From the NCBI GenBank assembly GCA_002070205.1, contig MWCU01000035.1, positions 182,759-246,758 of the forward strand: DNA of 64,000 bases. The letters are read 5' to 3'. This DNA comes from Firmicutes bacterium ADurb.Bin182 (lineage in GTDB: Bacteria; Bacillota; Clostridia; Christensenellales; CAG-138). Both the position numbers and the translations under genes were made by a program. A model generated the notes under the pieces. That model ran no database searches, was not told the DNA's origin, and saw only the letters and a program-made list of their open reading frames with translations. This document shows, piece by piece, positions 23,953-34,921 of the stretch (positions are counted from its first letter, which is position 1; the number at the start of each line of letters is the position of its first letter).

Positions 23953-24654
23953 TCACAATCCTAAAATATCGCTTGTGCCCGTGACCTTCAAACCTTTCTG
24001 CATATAGGCCTGCAGGATTTTTGCAAGTGCATCGGCAGCGCCGGCTGTGGGCTCTATCAATATTATATTACCTTCCTTGGAAGAATCTAATGCACGCTTC
24101 AGGATTTCATCCGAAGTGCCGCGCGCGCTCAAAAGATCAACCGTGCAAAGCACATGAGCGATATTCAGTTTCGACGCTGCTTTTGATGATGCGCTTAACT
24201 TTCGTGTTCCCGAGTAGTATAGCTTCGGCGTTACGCCGCAAGCATCGCTGATACATTGCAGCGATTGAGTAATATCATCCGCAATAAAGCTCACATTGCC
24301 GTCCTCAAATGGCCTCATGCCCATCGTTGCAATTTCATGGCCTTCATCGACCATCCGTAAAATCAACGCTTTGTTTTTTTCAGCCCACTCCCCGCTGACA
24401 CAGAAAGTAATACGGCAGCCGTTTTCCTTCAAATCGTCCAATATTCTGCCCAGCGCGGATGCGTTCCATGAAACGGCACATTGAATTGCGATCTTATTTT
24501 TCTGTGTTCCCCGGTAAAATGGCCTGTCATACATCGATCCCATCACCGTTTGTATATGAGGCGATGTTATAGCGATGTAAAGCAACAATATCAACGCAAT
24601 CAATGAAACGTTGATCAACGAATATCTGGTATAACGCGATGCTCCCCTGTTCAT
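23953..24654 (-). CDS. ylxY: Polysaccharide deacetylase-like protein (YlxY family), probably inactive
   Basis: 233 residues: a membrane anchor (about 15-33) and a NodB-like domain. The catalytic Asp of the first NodB motif is missing: the expected TFDxxW region reads IQCAVSW, and the zinc-binding HxxxH motif after GHEIA is also lost (MGMRPFED). It is therefore unlikely to deacetylate peptidoglycan. Position between pnp and the M16 protease matches Bacillus ylxY. The start with AAGGAGG upstream was chosen over an ATG 16 codons earlier. A hairpin covers this ribosome binding site. Confidence 0.8.
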   Translation of the reverse strand: MNRGASRYTRYSLINVSLIALILLLYIAITSPHIQTVMGSMYDRPFYRGTQKNKIAIQCAVSWNASALGRILDDLKENGCRITFCVSGEWAEKNKALILRMVDEGHEIATMGMRPFEDGNVSFIADDITQSLQCISDACGVTPKLYYSGTRKLSASSKAASKLNIAHVLCTVDLLSARGTSDEILKRALDSSKEGNIILIEPTAGAADALAKILQAYMQKGLKVTGTSDILGL

Positions 24655-24663
24655 AAAGAGCCT

Positions 24664-24704
24664 CCTTGTGTATGGGTTATAATATACATATTCGATACAC
24701 AAGG
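24664..24704 (-). promoter_or_regulatory. Inverted repeat that would hide the ylxY ribosome binding site
   Basis: CCTTGTGTAT and ATACACAAGG are perfect ten-base inverted arms around a 21-base loop. On the mRNA the 3' arm contains the first part of AAGGAGG, so folding would block initiation of ylxY. The loop is AT-rich and contains TATATTATAA. Confidence 0.6.
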
Positions 24705-24756
24705 TACGTATACTTATTGCCGCTGTGTATTTAGAGCTTCACTGAAGGAATGATAT

Positions 24757-26850
24757 TTATTGTTTATCCTCCGGCAGCAAACCTTTTCGGGTCAAGTTTA
24801 TTTTGCCCTGGGGCGTGATTTCGGTCACTCTGACTAAGATTTCATCTCCGATTGAAACGACGTCCTCGACCTTTTCTACTCGCTTGTTGGAAAGCTTGGA
24901 TATATGAACAAGGCCGTCCTTACCGGGCTTTAATTCGACAAAAGCACCTATGGGAAGTATCCTGACGACCTTGCCGAGATACACTTCGCCGACTTCGATA
25001 TCGCGGACTATCGTCTCAATTATTTTTCTTGCGGACGCCGCAGCGGCCTGATCAGGCGATGCGATAAAAACTCTCCCGTCGTCCTCTATGTCGATCTTGA
25101 CTCCTGTTTCCGCAATGATCTTATTGATGGTTTTCCCGCCCGAACCTATAACTTCGCGTATTTTATCCGGGTGGATTGTAAACTGGATTATCCTCGGAGC
25201 ATACGGAGACATATCGCCGCGCGGCTCTGATATTGTCTCATTCATTTTATCAAGAATAAACATACGTCCTTTACGTGCTTGTTCCAACGCTCTTGTCAGT
25301 ATCCGTTCGTCGATGCCTTTGATTTTTATGTCCATCTGGATCGCGGTGATTCCGTCCCTGGTTCCGGCTACCTTAAAATCCATATCGCCGAGAAAATCTT
25401 CAAGGCCTTGAATATCGGTCAAAATCGCAATATTGCCGTTGCTCTCATCCTTAATAAGTCCCATCGCCACTCCCGCTACCGGCTTCTTAATTGGGACGCC
25501 GGCATCCATCAGCGCCAAAGTGCTCGCGCATATCGAAGCCTGCGACGTTGACCCGTTTGAGCTTATCACTTCGGAGACAAGCCTCATTGAATAAGGAAAT
25601 ACCTGTTCATCCGGCAATACGGGCACCAAAGCTCTTTCGGCAAGCGCACCGTGACCGATCTCGCGGCGCCCCGGCCCCCTCATCATCCGTGTTTCACCGA
25701 CGCTGTAGGGAGGCATATTGTATTGGTGCATATACCTTTTATATTCTTCCTCGCCTATCCCGTCAAGCGTTTGGACATCGCCTATCGTGCCGAGAGTCGC
25801 AATGGTCAGCACTTGGGTTTGACCCCGCGTGAAAACCCCGCTTCCGTGAGTGCGTGCAAACAGGCCTACCTCACACCATATCGGACGAATCTCATCATGT
25901 TTTCGTCCGTCCGGGCGGATGCCGCGATTAATGATTTTATCCCTTACTATCTCTTTCGTTAAATCATAAAGAATACCGTCGATAGCGTTTTCACTGTCCG
26001 GGTATTCTTCCGAGAAATGCTCAAATGTCTCAAGTTTTACCTGAGCCGAGCGCTCTTCCCTCTCCCTGCGGTCAAATGTGTCAAGCGCCCATTCGATTTT
26101 ATCCGACGCGAATGAACGTACCTTTTCGGATAATTCCGGATCCGGTCCGGAATAAGGAACCTCTATTTTGGGTTTTCCTATTTCGCGGGCTATCTGTTCG
26201 ATGAAATCGACAATGCCCTTAATATGCTCATGACCGTAAAGGATGGCTTTTAACATGCTTTCTTCGCTGATTTCGGAGGAACCCGCCTCCACCATCATTA
26301 CCGCGTCCCGGGTGCCGGCTACGGTCAGCTGAAGCAAGCTTTTTTCACGCTGATTGCTGTCAGGATTTATTATATACTCTCCGTCCACAAGTCCAACGCT
26401 GACTGCGCCTATTGGACCCATAAAAGGCGCTTCGCTGATAGAGAGCGCGATCGATGAACCGATCATCGCCAGTATGTCGGGCTGAACATCCTGCTCGACT
26501 GATAATACCGTTGCTATTACCTGAACATCGTGATAAAATCCTTTCGGAAATAACGGGCGCAAAGGCCTGTCTATAAGCCGCGAAGTAAGAATGGCTTTTT
26601 CCGTCGGACGGCCTTCACGTTTGATGAAGCCGCCCGGAATTTTACCCACGGAGTACATTTTTTCTTCAAAATCAACGCTCAACGGAAAAAAATCCGCTCC
26701 CTCTCTGGGCGTTTTCGCCATTGTAGCGCATACGAGAACAGCGGTATCACCGCATCTTATAAGGCACGACCCCCCTGCCTGTTCGGCATATTTGCCCGTT
26801 TCGACGGTTATTTCCCTTCCCGCCAAATCCATCTGGAAAATTCTTTGCAT
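24757..26850 (-). CDS. pnp: Polyribonucleotide nucleotidyltransferase (PNPase)
   Basis: 697 residues. Two RNase PH domains (about 1-220 and 310-540) flank a helical linker; the second carries [10 protein letters not shown], the active-site loop. KH ([18 protein letters not shown]) and S1 ([21 protein letters not shown]) domains follow. PNPase degrades RNA 3' to 5' using phosphate and can add tails. It follows rpsO with an intervening terminator, the conserved rpsO-pnp pairing. Confidence 0.97.
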   Translation of the reverse strand: MQRIFQMDLAGREITVETGKYAEQAGGSCLIRCGDTAVLVCATMAKTPREGADFFPLSVDFEEKMYSVGKIPGGFIKREGRPTEKAILTSRLIDRPLRPLFPKGFYHDVQVIATVLSVEQDVQPDILAMIGSSIALSISEAPFMGPIGAVSVGLVDGEYIINPDSNQREKSLLQLTVAGTRDAVMMVEAGSSEISEESMLKAILYGHEHIKGIVDFIEQIAREIGKPKIEVPYSGPDPELSEKVRSFASDKIEWALDTFDRREREERSAQVKLETFEHFSEEYPDSENAIDGILYDLTKEIVRDKIINRGIRPDGRKHDEIRPIWCEVGLFARTHGSGVFTRGQTQVLTIATLGTIGDVQTLDGIGEEEYKRYMHQYNMPPYSVGETRMMRGPGRREIGHGALAERALVPVLPDEQVFPYSMRLVSEVISSNGSTSQASICASTLALMDAGVPIKKPVAGVAMGLIKDESNGNIAILTDIQGLEDFLGDMDFKVAGTRDGITAIQMDIKIKGIDERILTRALEQARKGRMFILDKMNETISEPRGDMSPYAPRIIQFTIHPDKIREVIGSGGKTINKIIAETGVKIDIEDDGRVFIASPDQAAAASARKIIETIVRDIEVGEVYLGKVVRILPIGAFVELKPGKDGLVHISKLSNKRVEKVEDVVSIGDEILVRVTEITPQGKINLTRKGLLPEDKQ

Positions 26851-26919
26851 GTCTTCATGCTCCTTTTATATACTTTTTTTATTATAAACTTCTCAGGATT
26901 AACTTAAACATATAGTAAA

Positions 26920-26944
26920 AGAGCGGGAAGCTCCCGCCCGCTCT
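26920..26944 (-). terminator. Terminator between rpsO and pnp
   Basis: AGAGCGGG pairs with CCCGCTCT around a nine-base loop; on the minus strand TTTT follows. Read-through would give rpsO-pnp mRNA. Confidence 0.85.
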
Positions 26945-26953
26945 AAACTTAAG

Positions 26954-27217
26954 CTATTTGCGAAGGTTCAGATCTGCAATGATGTTTCTGTAACGTTCAA
27001 TGTCCTTATCCTTTAAGTAATTCAGCAAGCCTCTGCGCTGTCCCACCATTTTCAGCAGACCCCTGCGCGAATGGTGATCCTTCTTATTTGCCTTGAGGTG
27101 CTCGTTCAGATGATTGATGCGTTCAGTCAATAACGCGATTTGCACTTCCGGAGAGCCGGTATCTCCCTCATGAAGTTTATACTTTTCAATGATTTCCTGT
27201 TTCTTTTCCTTTTCCAT
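26954..27217 (-). CDS. rpsO: 30S ribosomal protein S15
   Basis: 87 residues with the signature [19 protein letters not shown] and [20 protein letters not shown]15 nucleates assembly of the central domain of 16S rRNA. The ATG with GGAGG at seven-base spacing was chosen over one four codons earlier, which overlaps that site. Confidence 0.97.
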   Translation of the reverse strand: MEKEKKQEIIEKYKLHEGDTGSPEVQIALLTERINHLNEHLKANKKDHHSRRGLLKMVGQRRGLLNYLKDKDIERYRNIIADLNLRK

Positions 27218-27309
27218 TTCTGCCTCCATTAATTTTCCTATCCCCTAAAGCTGCGTAATGCGTCGGAGCTTCGCATAACATAGCCGAAGGTTCATAGATC
27301 ACAACGCGT

Positions 27310-27338
27310 ATTATAGCATAGTTTTTGATTGCGCGCAA
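27310..27338 (-). promoter_or_regulatory. Promoter of rpsO
   Basis: Minus-strand -35 TTGCGC (27333-27338), 17-base spacer, -10 TATAAT (27310-27315). The transcript leader is about 85 bases and GC-rich, with several short complementary segments (GCGAAGC, GACGCATTACGC). S15 autoregulates through its leader in other bacteria; a known leader motif was not identified here. Confidence 0.65.
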
Positions 27339-27359
27339 ATAATTATAACTTTTCGGTCT

Positions 27360-28265
27360 TTAATTTACCATATTAAAATACTGCTGCACCGTATTTTTAT
27401 CTTTGCTTATTTGACGGGCGAGCGCTTCGGCGTCAGGGAACTTTATTTCGTCTCTGATGCGCCTGTACAGCGCGATACTCATATGTTTGTCATATATATC
27501 GCCTGAAAAGTCGATCAAATGGGATTCGATAGTCGTGTGTGAGCCCTGAAAAGTCGGATTCTTTCCGATATTTGTCACGGCATAGTAATGAGTTCCGTTT
27601 TCAACATGAGCGACGGCAGCATAAACGCCGCTTCGGGGAAGCATTTTCTCCTGAGGTGGGGTGATATTCGCCGTAGGAAACCCTATCCTGGTACCTATGC
27701 GCCGGTTGGAAACCACCTTTCCGCTCAGAGTGTATCGGGATTGAAGCATTTTATTCGCCTCTTCCAGCTGGCCGTTCTCAAGGCTTTCGCGTATCCTTGT
27801 ACTTGAAACGGAACTTCCGTTATAAATAACCGGAGGTATGATTTGAACGCCAATACCCAGTTCCCTGCCGAACCTTGTTAAGCAGTCGCAGTCCCCCGTT
27901 CCGTATCTTCCGAAAGAATAATTAAAACCTGCTACGATGAATTTGACCGGATATCTTGACAAAAGCATTTTTATAAAATCAAGGGGTTCCATTGACGCCA
28001 ATTCCCTGTCAAAATGCACTGCATCAACCTTGTCCAAGCCCAATGCTTTCATCGAGTCGAACCGCTCCTTAAAAGTCATGAGGAGTTTCGGTGATTTTCC
28101 CAAAACCTTCATAGGATGGTCTATGAATGTGTAAACTATCGACTCGAGATCGTTTTCCCTTGCAATATTCAGCGAAGTATTCAGCAGCGCCCTGTGTCCC
28201 ATATGTACGCCGTCAAACATACCGAGCGATACAACGGCTCCGCGTTTACTTGTGTTATTTATCAT
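27360..28265 (-). CDS. ribF: Bifunctional riboflavin kinase / FAD synthetase RibF
   Basis: 301 residues. The N-terminal FMN adenylyltransferase domain has GMFDGVHMGHRALL; the C-terminal flavokinase domain has RIGFPTANI and the NIG-NPTF region. It makes FMN and FAD from riboflavin. The start overlaps the truB stop, as in many Firmicutes. Confidence 0.96.
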   Translation of the reverse strand: MINNTSKRGAVVSLGMFDGVHMGHRALLNTSLNIARENDLESIVYTFIDHPMKVLGKSPKLLMTFKERFDSMKALGLDKVDAVHFDRELASMEPLDFIKMLLSRYPVKFIVAGFNYSFGRYGTGDCDCLTRFGRELGIGVQIIPPVIYNGSSVSSTRIRESLENGQLEEANKMLQSRYTLSGKVVSNRRIGTRIGFPTANITPPQEKMLPRSGVYAAVAHVENGTHYYAVTNIGKNPTFQGSHTTIESHLIDFSGDIYDKHMSIALYRRIRDEIKFPDAEALARQISKDKNTVQQYFNMVN

Positions 28266-29148
28266 CTGCCGGCTCCCGCAATAATAATTTCATTTGTAAA
28301 AAACCGTTTTCAATTCTGCCTACTCCAATGAAGCAATCGTCATATACCCTGACTGAAGCGTTATCAAAATCGGACGTTACTTCGATTTTCGCCCCGTTGC
28401 AGAGCAGTTTTTTCCGCCCGGCATCCATTCCGCTCAACCGGATGGAAGGCAGGTGTGAAATCGCATTTTCAACCGGAGTCAAGGCGCTCCTCAACATGCC
28501 TTTATCCTTCAGCCGGAGGAGTTCGTCGATCGTCACAGCTTTTTCAATTGAGAATTTGCCCGTCCCGGTTCTCAAAAGGAACGACAGATGCGCATGCGCG
28601 TTGAGTCTTCTTCCGATGTCTTCCATGAGAGTGCGTATATAAGTGCCTTTCGAACATGAAATTCTCATTAAAAACCGCTGCGGTCCGGATGAATCCAAAA
28701 GCGAGATCTCATGGATCTCTACCTCGCGGATCTTGCTTTCAATGCTGATGTTGCTCCTTGCCAGTTCATACAATTTCTTTCCTTTATATTTTACGGCGGA
28801 ATACATGGGAACCCGCTGCATGTATTTGCCGATGAATCCACGCGCTGCTTCCTCCACTTGCGCGGCCGTAACGCTGCACTCGCATTGTGCGGTCACGGCT
28901 CCGTATGAATCCTGCGTATCGGTTTTTTTGCCGAAAGCTATTTCCCCAATATATTCTTTGTTTTCTTCAATAACGTAGTCGAACAGCCTTGTCGCTCTCC
29001 CTATGCATACGGGAAGAACCCCGGCGGCTCCAGGGTCTAGAGTTCCGGTATGACCGGCCTTTTTAACATTGAATATCTTTTTGATATCATTGACTACATC
29101 GCTTGAAGTCATGCCGGGAGGCTTTAAAACAACCACTATACCTTCCAT
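28255..29148 (-). CDS. truB: tRNA pseudouridine(55) synthase TruB
   Basis: 297 residues. The catalytic Asp38 lies in GHTGTLDPGAAGVLP; YSAVKYKGKKLYELAR and KGTYIRTL are further motifs. It forms pseudouridine 55 in the T loop of tRNAs. Four bases separate it from nrnA. Confidence 0.97.
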   Translation of the reverse strand: MEGIVVVLKPPGMTSSDVVNDIKKIFNVKKAGHTGTLDPGAAGVLPVCIGRATRLFDYVIEENKEYIGEIAFGKKTDTQDSYGAVTAQCECSVTAAQVEEAARGFIGKYMQRVPMYSAVKYKGKKLYELARSNISIESKIREVEIHEISLLDSSGPQRFLMRISCSKGTYIRTLMEDIGRRLNAHAHLSFLLRTGTGKFSIEKAVTIDELLRLKDKGMLRSALTPVENAISHLPSIRLSGMDAGRKKLLCNGAKIEVTSDFDNASVRVYDDCFIGVGRIENGFLQMKLLLREPADDK

Positions 29149-29151
29149 AGC

Positions 29152-30117
29152 TTACCTTACGATAACGGAACCGATATATTCTACGATTTCTTTTTGGGCT
29201 TGCATTAAAGGCTTGTTTACGGTGTATCCTGAAGCGCCGAAATGCCCGCCGCCGTTATATTTCGCCGCGATAACGCTTACATCCACATCAGTTTTTGACC
29301 GAAGGCTTACCTTGCAGACGTTTTTTTCGGTTTCCCTGATAAGCACGGCAACCTCTACCGGTATCACATCGCGGATATAATCTATGATGCCTTCTATATC
29401 CGATTCATTGGCTCCGCTTTCGTCCATATCCTCGAGCGTTATGTTCGAAATCCCAATAACGCCGCTATGCAGCAGTTCCATTTTGGATAACGTGAAGCCC
29501 AGCAGCTTCGCCTTTGCGAAAGGTATCTGCCTGTACACTTTCTGGTTTATAGTGAATATATCGATTCCGCTGCTCAGAAGCTCGGCCGCAGAAAAAAAAG
29601 TTTCGGGCTTCGTATTGCAGTAGGCAAAATTGCCCGTATCCGTCATAACAGCCGTATATAAGCAGGTCGAGATATCCTTATCGATTTCAAGTGAAAGCTC
29701 TTTTGAGAGTTTCAGAATAATCTCTCCCGAGGCGGCAACCACGGGGTCCACATGATTGAGATCCGCAAAAAAGCTGTTTGTCTTGTGGTGATCGAGATTA
29801 ACGGTAAACTCGGCGGCGTCGAATAAATCAACGCAGCCGCCCAAACGCGATTTATCGGCGCAGTCCACGGCTATTGCGTAAGGAAATACCGGCGCGTCCT
29901 TAAAATCCTTCAAAGAATCAATAAACGGCAAAAAGGAGTAAATAAGCGGGATCTCTCTCTCACATACGATCTGAGCCGTTTTGCCCGCCTGCCTGAGGAG
30001 TCCGAAAAGAGCCGCCGAAGAACCCAAAGTATCTCCGTCCGGGGAGGTATGCGCTATTACCGTAAAGCGGTCATGCTTTTTCAAAAACTCAGCAATGGCC
30101 GAAAGTTGACTATTCAT
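29152..30117 (-). CDS. nrnA: DHH-family nano-RNase / pAp phosphatase NrnA
   Basis: 321 residues with a DHH domain (HTSPDGDTLGSS with His23, Asp27 and Asp29; DHHKTN near residue 110) and a C-terminal DHHA1 domain with GGGHFGASG. It degrades very short RNAs and 3'-phosphoadenosine-5'-phosphate. The ATG lies within the end of rbfA. Position between rbfA and truB is conserved. Confidence 0.95.
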   Translation of the reverse strand: MNSQLSAIAEFLKKHDRFTVIAHTSPDGDTLGSSAALFGLLRQAGKTAQIVCEREIPLIYSFLPFIDSLKDFKDAPVFPYAIAVDCADKSRLGGCVDLFDAAEFTVNLDHHKTNSFFADLNHVDPVVAASGEIILKLSKELSLEIDKDISTCLYTAVMTDTGNFAYCNTKPETFFSAAELLSSGIDIFTINQKVYRQIPFAKAKLLGFTLSKMELLHSGVIGISNITLEDMDESGANESDIEGIIDYIRDVIPVEVAVLIRETEKNVCKVSLRSKTDVDVSVIAAKYNGGGHFGASGYTVNKPLMQAQKEIVEYIGSVIVR

Positions 30118-30478
30118 CGCTTCGTTCTTCTTTCGGATGGTTGATTTCGTTTATTATCTTTGATATATGCACGCTGTATTCAATAGTGTTGTCAAGTATG
30201 AACCTTAACTGCGGAAGCCGCCGTATTTCCATCCGCCGGCCCAATTCCCTGGACAAAAAACCGGCGGCATGGTTAAGTGCAAGCACTGAATCGCTTCGCG
30301 CCTGCTCATTTTGGTCATAAACGCTGACTTTGATCTTTGCAAGGTTAAGGTCGCTGGAGATATCGACGGACATGATTGTTGTCATGGAAGATATTCTCGG
30401 GTCCTTTAATTCCCTGATGATTTCGCTTAATACCTTTTTTATTTCCTCTCCGATCCTGCTGTACCTGACATTCGCCAT
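30110..30478 (-). CDS. rbfA: 30S ribosome-binding factor RbfA
   Basis: 122 residues of the KH-fold family (RIGEEIKKVLSEIIRELKDPRI, SYLSRELGRRMEIRRLPQL-type region). It assists late 16S rRNA maturation and cold adaptation. The ATG with GGGAGGA upstream was chosen, 13 bp after infB; a longer frame reaching into infB is unlikely. Confidence 0.96.
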   Translation of the reverse strand: MANVRYSRIGEEIKKVLSEIIRELKDPRISSMTTIMSVDISSDLNLAKIKVSVYDQNEQARSDSVLALNHAAGFLSRELGRRMEIRRLPQLRFILDNTIEYSVHISKIINEINHPKEERSDE

Positions 30479-30491
30479 AAATTCCTCCCGC

Positions 30492-33218
30492 TCATCGCTC
30501 GACCTCTTCCACGACAAATGCCTCGACGATATCGCCTTCTTTTATATCGTTGAAGTTTTCGATGCCTATTCCGCACTCATATCCTGCCGCAACTTCTCTT
30601 ACATCATCCTTGAATCTCTTAAGGGACGCGATCTTGCCCTCATGAATAACGACCCCGTCGCGAACAACGCGTATTTGCGCATTCCTTGAGATTTTACCGC
30701 TTTGTACATACGCGCCGGCTATCGTGCCTATGCCCGATACTTTAAACGTTTCGCGAACTGTGATTCGCCCGATCTCATTCTCCCTGAACACGGGAGCAAA
30801 CATGCCCTTCATCGCGTTTTGTACGTCTTCGATCGCATTATATATAATGCGGTATAACCTTATATCGACTTTTTCCTTTTCAGCGGCAGCCCGGGCGAGC
30901 GCATCCGGTCTGACGTTGAATCCGATAACGATTGCGTTGGAAGCGGAAGCAAACATAATGTCCGAGCCGGTTATTGCGCCCACGCCCGCATGTATACACC
31001 TGACCCTGACCTCTTCGTTGGACAGTTTTTCCAATGCCTGCCGGACCGCTTCCGCGGATCCCTGAACGTCCGCTTTAATAATAAGGTTAAGATCCTTGAT
31101 CTGCCCTTCGGATATTTGACTGAACAAATCATCCAGAGAAACCTTGGAAAGGTTTTTGATTTGCTCGGCTTTGATTTTATCCTTCCGCTCCTCGGCAACA
31201 TGCCTCGACAGCTTGTCGATTTGCGCGACATTAAGAATATCACCTGCCGACGGCACTTCTGAAAATCCCAAAACCTCAACGGGCTGGCTGGGTCCCGCCT
31301 GTGTAAGATTTCTGCCCCTGTCGTCCATCATTGCGCGGACCCGCCCGTAAGCTATGCCCGCAACAATAGTGTCTCCCACTTTCAAAGTACCGTTTTGAAT
31401 CAGAACAGTAGCAATAGGACCTCTGCCCTTATGAAGTTCTGCCTCGATGATCGTTCCTTTGGCAAGCCGGTTGGGGTTTGCTTTGAGTTCCATTACTTCC
31501 GCTTGAAGCAAAATCATTTCAAGAAGTGTGTCAATACCCGTGTGGGTTTTTGCGGACAAGGGTACGAATATCGTATCTCCGCCCCACTCTTCGCTTACGA
31601 GTCCGTACTCGGTAAGCTGTTGTTTCACGCGGTCCGGATCCGCATTGGGTTTATCCATTTTATTGACAGCGACTATGATGGGGACTCCGGCGGCTTGCGC
31701 ATGATTTATGGCTTCCTTTGTCTGAGGCATTACGCCGTCATCAGCAGCCACAACAAGCACCACGATGTCCGTGACCTGAGCACCTCTGGCGCGCATGGAT
31801 GTAAACGCCTCATGACCTGGCGTATCAATGAAAGTTATTGACTGACCCTTGCAGCTTACCATATAGGCGCCTATATGCTGCGTTATGCCGCCGGCCTCTT
31901 CTTCGGTTACGCTGCTGTGCCTTATTGCATCTAGCAAAGATGTTTTGCCGTGGTCGACATGCCCCATTATTGTAACGACCGGAGGCCTTTTCACCTGTTC
32001 CTTTTCGTCATCATAGTCTTCACTGCTCTCCTGCAGAACATCCTCGAATGTTTTTGCGACCTGCAGTTCAAGCTCTATTCCGTAATCCGAGGCTATCAGT
32101 GCACAGGTGTCAAAGTCGATTTCCTGATTGATAGTCGCCATTATTCCCAAAATAAACAGCTTCTTGATTATCTCTGCCGCAGGTTTTCCGATTTTTTCGG
32201 ACAGATCCTTTACAGTAATGGTATTCGAAGTAATCACGGCCTTTTCAATTATTACCGGTTCCGGCTTATGCTGAATCGTCTGCTTTCTCGCTTTACGCCT
32301 GCGGGCGCCCATAGGCGCATCGTCGTCCCAGAACTTTGCGTCCGGAATGCTTTCCTTTAAGATTGCCTTCTTGGATCTGGTCTTTTTGTCCGTATCGTAA
32401 TTTCGCGCATAAGCACTTTTATTCGGGTCATAGTTACTGACCTTTTCTTTGTTCACGGGAGGCATGATGGATATGGGCAAATTGGAATGACGCTGATACC
32501 CATCCTTTCTTGCAGACGGCTGCGCGCCTTTTAACTGTGAAGGTCGTTGCTGCAGGCCTGTTTGCCGCGGCCGTTGCTGCTGAGCGCCCTGTGAAAAAAG
32601 CGGCTCAAAGTCGTCCTTGCGGGCGGACTGCTGAAAACCTCCCTGCCTCTGCCTTTGCTGACCGGCGGTTTCGGCCGCAGGCTTGATGATCTGATAATCC
32701 TTTTTCAGCCTCCGAGGCTGCTCGGTCTTTTCGCGCGCGGTTTGCCTGGCGCTCCCGCTTGCCGATGAGGCGCCTGAACCGCTTTGAGTATCATGCCGCG
32801 GCTGATCCCCGGGAATATCGGGAATAAACTGCTCGATTTCTTCTTTTTTTTCTCTCCGCTCCCCTGCGGGCGGCTGCAATGCGCCGGCTTTGCTTTCCGT
32901 TTGAGAAAGCCCGTCGGCGGTTTGTGTAACATGAACGGGACGCGCTTGATCATCAAAAACAAGCGGGTGTTCTTCATCCCCCGCATGGACGGCGAGATCG
33001 ACTTCGGAAGCAAGGATCTCCAACAGGCGCTCCTGCTTCTCGCGCTCTTCGCGTTCGCGCTTTTTCGCCTGCTCTTTCTCCATAACGCTGCTTTCAAATC
33101 TGCGCACGTTTTGAAGCATAGAGCTTATATCGGTCTGCCTTTGCTTAATTCTCTCAAATAAATCTTTTGACCTTTTTTCGAGGTCTTTTGCCGCGTCCAG
33201 TATCTTTATTGTTGCCAT
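30492..33218 (-). CDS. infB: Translation initiation factor IF-2
   Basis: 908 residues. After a short N-terminal domain comes a long disordered region (about 60-300) rich in Gln, Arg and Lys, with two related segments (QSARKDDFE and PSARKDGYQ) that suggest internal duplication. Then IF2N, the G domain ([12 protein letters not shown] near residue 416, DTPGHE, NKMDK), and domains II-IV. It places initiator tRNA on the 30S subunit. GGGGGTG precedes the ATG. Confidence 0.97.
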   Translation of the reverse strand: MATIKILDAAKDLEKRSKDLFERIKQRQTDISSMLQNVRRFESSVMEKEQAKKREREEREKQERLLEILASEVDLAVHAGDEEHPLVFDDQARPVHVTQTADGLSQTESKAGALQPPAGERREKKEEIEQFIPDIPGDQPRHDTQSGSGASSASGSARQTAREKTEQPRRLKKDYQIIKPAAETAGQQRQRQGGFQQSARKDDFEPLFSQGAQQQRPRQTGLQQRPSQLKGAQPSARKDGYQRHSNLPISIMPPVNKEKVSNYDPNKSAYARNYDTDKKTRSKKAILKESIPDAKFWDDDAPMGARRRKARKQTIQHKPEPVIIEKAVITSNTITVKDLSEKIGKPAAEIIKKLFILGIMATINQEIDFDTCALIASDYGIELELQVAKTFEDVLQESSEDYDDEKEQVKRPPVVTIMGHVDHGKTSLLDAIRHSSVTEEEAGGITQHIGAYMVSCKGQSITFIDTPGHEAFTSMRARGAQVTDIVVLVVAADDGVMPQTKEAINHAQAAGVPIIVAVNKMDKPNADPDRVKQQLTEYGLVSEEWGGDTIFVPLSAKTHTGIDTLLEMILLQAEVMELKANPNRLAKGTIIEAELHKGRGPIATVLIQNGTLKVGDTIVAGIAYGRVRAMMDDRGRNLTQAGPSQPVEVLGFSEVPSAGDILNVAQIDKLSRHVAEERKDKIKAEQIKNLSKVSLDDLFSQISEGQIKDLNLIIKADVQGSAEAVRQALEKLSNEEVRVRCIHAGVGAITGSDIMFASASNAIVIGFNVRPDALARAAAEKEKVDIRLYRIIYNAIEDVQNAMKGMFAPVFRENEIGRITVRETFKVSGIGTIAGAYVQSGKISRNAQIRVVRDGVVIHEGKIASLKRFKDDVREVAAGYECGIGIENFNDIKEGDIVEAFVVEEVER

Positions 33219-33241
33219 ATTTACACCCCCGTGCGAATCTC

Positions 33242-33547
33242 CTAATTACGACGCTCATAATACGCATCTGTGATCATATCGGAAAACCCTTTATCCAAAA
33301 TCGCCGCAACCTTCCTGCCGGGTTTCCCGATCAAACTTCCGAGCTGTTCGGTTTCAAGCACCGTAAGCTCAGCTCTCTCGCAAAATCCTCTCCACCTCTC
33401 AAGCGTTTTTTCCGACGAACCGCTATCTATCAAAACCAGCTTCGCTTTCCCGCACTTTACCGCTTTCTCGCAAGCGGCTTCTCCCGCAATGCATCTTCCG
33501 GCCCTCATTGAAAAGCCGACAGCGGAACGGAACTTAGTTTGATTCAT
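33242..33547 (-). CDS. ylxQ: L7Ae/L30e family RNA-binding protein YlxQ
   Basis: 101 residues with the ribosomal L7Ae/L30e fold ([24 protein letters not shown]). Members bind kink-turn RNA; the exact target of YlxQ is not settled. The ATG lies inside the 3' end of rnpM. Conserved place between rnpM and infB. Confidence 0.92.
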   Translation of the reverse strand: MNQTKFRSAVGFSMRAGRCIAGEAACEKAVKCGKAKLVLIDSGSSEKTLERWRGFCERAELTVLETEQLGSLIGKPGRKVAAILDKGFSDMITDAYYERRN

Positions 33548-33806
33548 AAGATAATACTTCCTTCTGCAATCCCTCGATGACGGAAGCGTCTATTTTGCAC
33601 TCAAACGCCCTTTCCAGCGCGCGGCTCTTTATTGCGCTGTCAAGACACTTTATTTTCGGGCATATGTACGCGCCTCTTCCGTGCGCCTTTCCCGTTTTAT
33701 CCATGCTTACCTCTCTTGACGAAGCATGGACTATCCTTATAAGTTCTTTCTTGGGAAGCATTTGGCGGCATCCGACGCACATTCGCAACGGTATTTTTTT
33801 AGGCAA
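33534..33806 (-). CDS. rnpM: RNase P modulator RnpM (YlxR)
   Basis: 90 residues with the YlxR motifs RMCVGCRQMLPKKELIRIV and GRGAYICP. The family was recently tied to RNase P modulation in Firmicutes. A TTG start with GGGGGGA upstream was chosen since no ATG precedes the conserved motif. Confidence 0.93.
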   Translation of the reverse strand: MPKKIPLRMCVGCRQMLPKKELIRIVHASSREVSMDKTGKAHGRGAYICPKIKCLDSAIKSRALERAFECKIDASVIEGLQKEVLSYESN

Positions 33807-33829
33807 AGAATGATCCCCCCAAGCTGAAT

Positions 33830-34900
33830 TTAAGAATTCTGTTCATATTCGGCCGCTTCAAGCGCTTGCTCCGCCGAAGACTGATCCTTGATATCTATTT
33901 TCCAGCCCGTCAGTTTAGCGGCAAGCCGCGCGTTCTGGCCTTCTTTTCCGATGGCAAGCGACAATTGGTTGTCGGGAACAATGACTTTCGCCGCTTTTTC
34001 GGTTTCATTGATATAAACCATCAAAACCTTTGCGGGGCTCAGAGCCTTGGCGATATAAACCGCAACATCCGCATCCCATTCAATGATGTCAATTTTTTCG
34101 TTATGAAGTTCGTTTACAATCCTCTCCACCCTGATTCCTCTTTGACCGACGCATGCCCCGACCGCGTCCACCTGAGAATCAGTCGATACGACAGCAACTT
34201 TAGTTCTAAAACCCGCTTCGCGGGCAATCGACTTTATTTGAACGACGCCTGATTGTATTTCCGGGACCTCCAGTTCAAACAACCTCTTGACGAGACCGGG
34301 ATGGGTCCTTGAAACAAGAACCTGCGGCCCCTTATTCGTCTTTCTTACTTCAAGCACATATACTTTTATCCTGTCGCTGTTTTTATAATCTTCGCCGGGT
34401 ATCGTTTCGCCGTGAGCAAGAAATCCGTCAGTCCTTCCGAGCTCGACGTATATGCCGTTCTTTTCAACACGCTGCACGATAGCGGTCAATACCTCGTTTT
34501 CTTTTTCGACGAATTCATCGAATATCACGCCGCGTTCCGCTTCCCTAATGCGCTGAACAACCACTTGCTTAGCGGTTTGTGCTGCAATTCGTCCGAAATC
34601 TTTGGTTTTCGCCTCTTCTTCGAGGACGTCGCCGATCTCATAAAGGGGATTGATTAAACGCGCATCCTGAATAGAGATCTCGGAATGAGGATTTGTTACT
34701 GTTTCAACTACTGTTTTAGATGCGAATATCTGAGTGGAGCCGGTTTCTCTGTCCACAACCGCCCTTACGTTCGTTGATAAACCGTAATTTCGCTTATACG
34801 CCGATATGAGCGCCGATTCTATAGCATCGATAAGAACATCCATGCTGATGCCGCGCTCTTTTTCAATGGTGTTTAAAGCTTCTATAAACTCGGAATTCAT
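33830..34900 (-). CDS. nusA: Transcription termination/antitermination protein NusA
   Basis: 356 residues: N-terminal RNA polymerase-binding domain, S1 domain (about 132-200), then KH1 and KH2 (about 230-345, [25 protein letters not shown] and [22 protein letters not shown]). The Firmicutes form without C-terminal acidic repeats. GAGGAG precedes the ATG. It controls pausing, termination and rRNA antitermination. Confidence 0.97.
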   Translation of the reverse strand: MNSEFIEALNTIEKERGISMDVLIDAIESALISAYKRNYGLSTNVRAVVDRETGSTQIFASKTVVETVTNPHSEISIQDARLINPLYEIGDVLEEEAKTKDFGRIAAQTAKQVVVQRIREAERGVIFDEFVEKENEVLTAIVQRVEKNGIYVELGRTDGFLAHGETIPGEDYKNSDRIKVYVLEVRKTNKGPQVLVSRTHPGLVKRLFELEVPEIQSGVVQIKSIAREAGFRTKVAVVSTDSQVDAVGACVGQRGIRVERIVNELHNEKIDIIEWDADVAVYIAKALSPAKVLMVYINETEKAAKVIVPDNQLSLAIGKEGQNARLAAKLTGWKIDIKDQSSAEQALEAAEYEQNS

Positions 34901-34921
34901 TGTCTACACTCCTCTATAATC

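Noticed and set aside
24664..24704. Sigma-E-type sporulation promoter (GAATATG...CATACACA) before ylxY
   Set aside because: The transcript would start inside the ribosome binding site, and the spacing is short; the inverted repeat explains the sequence better.
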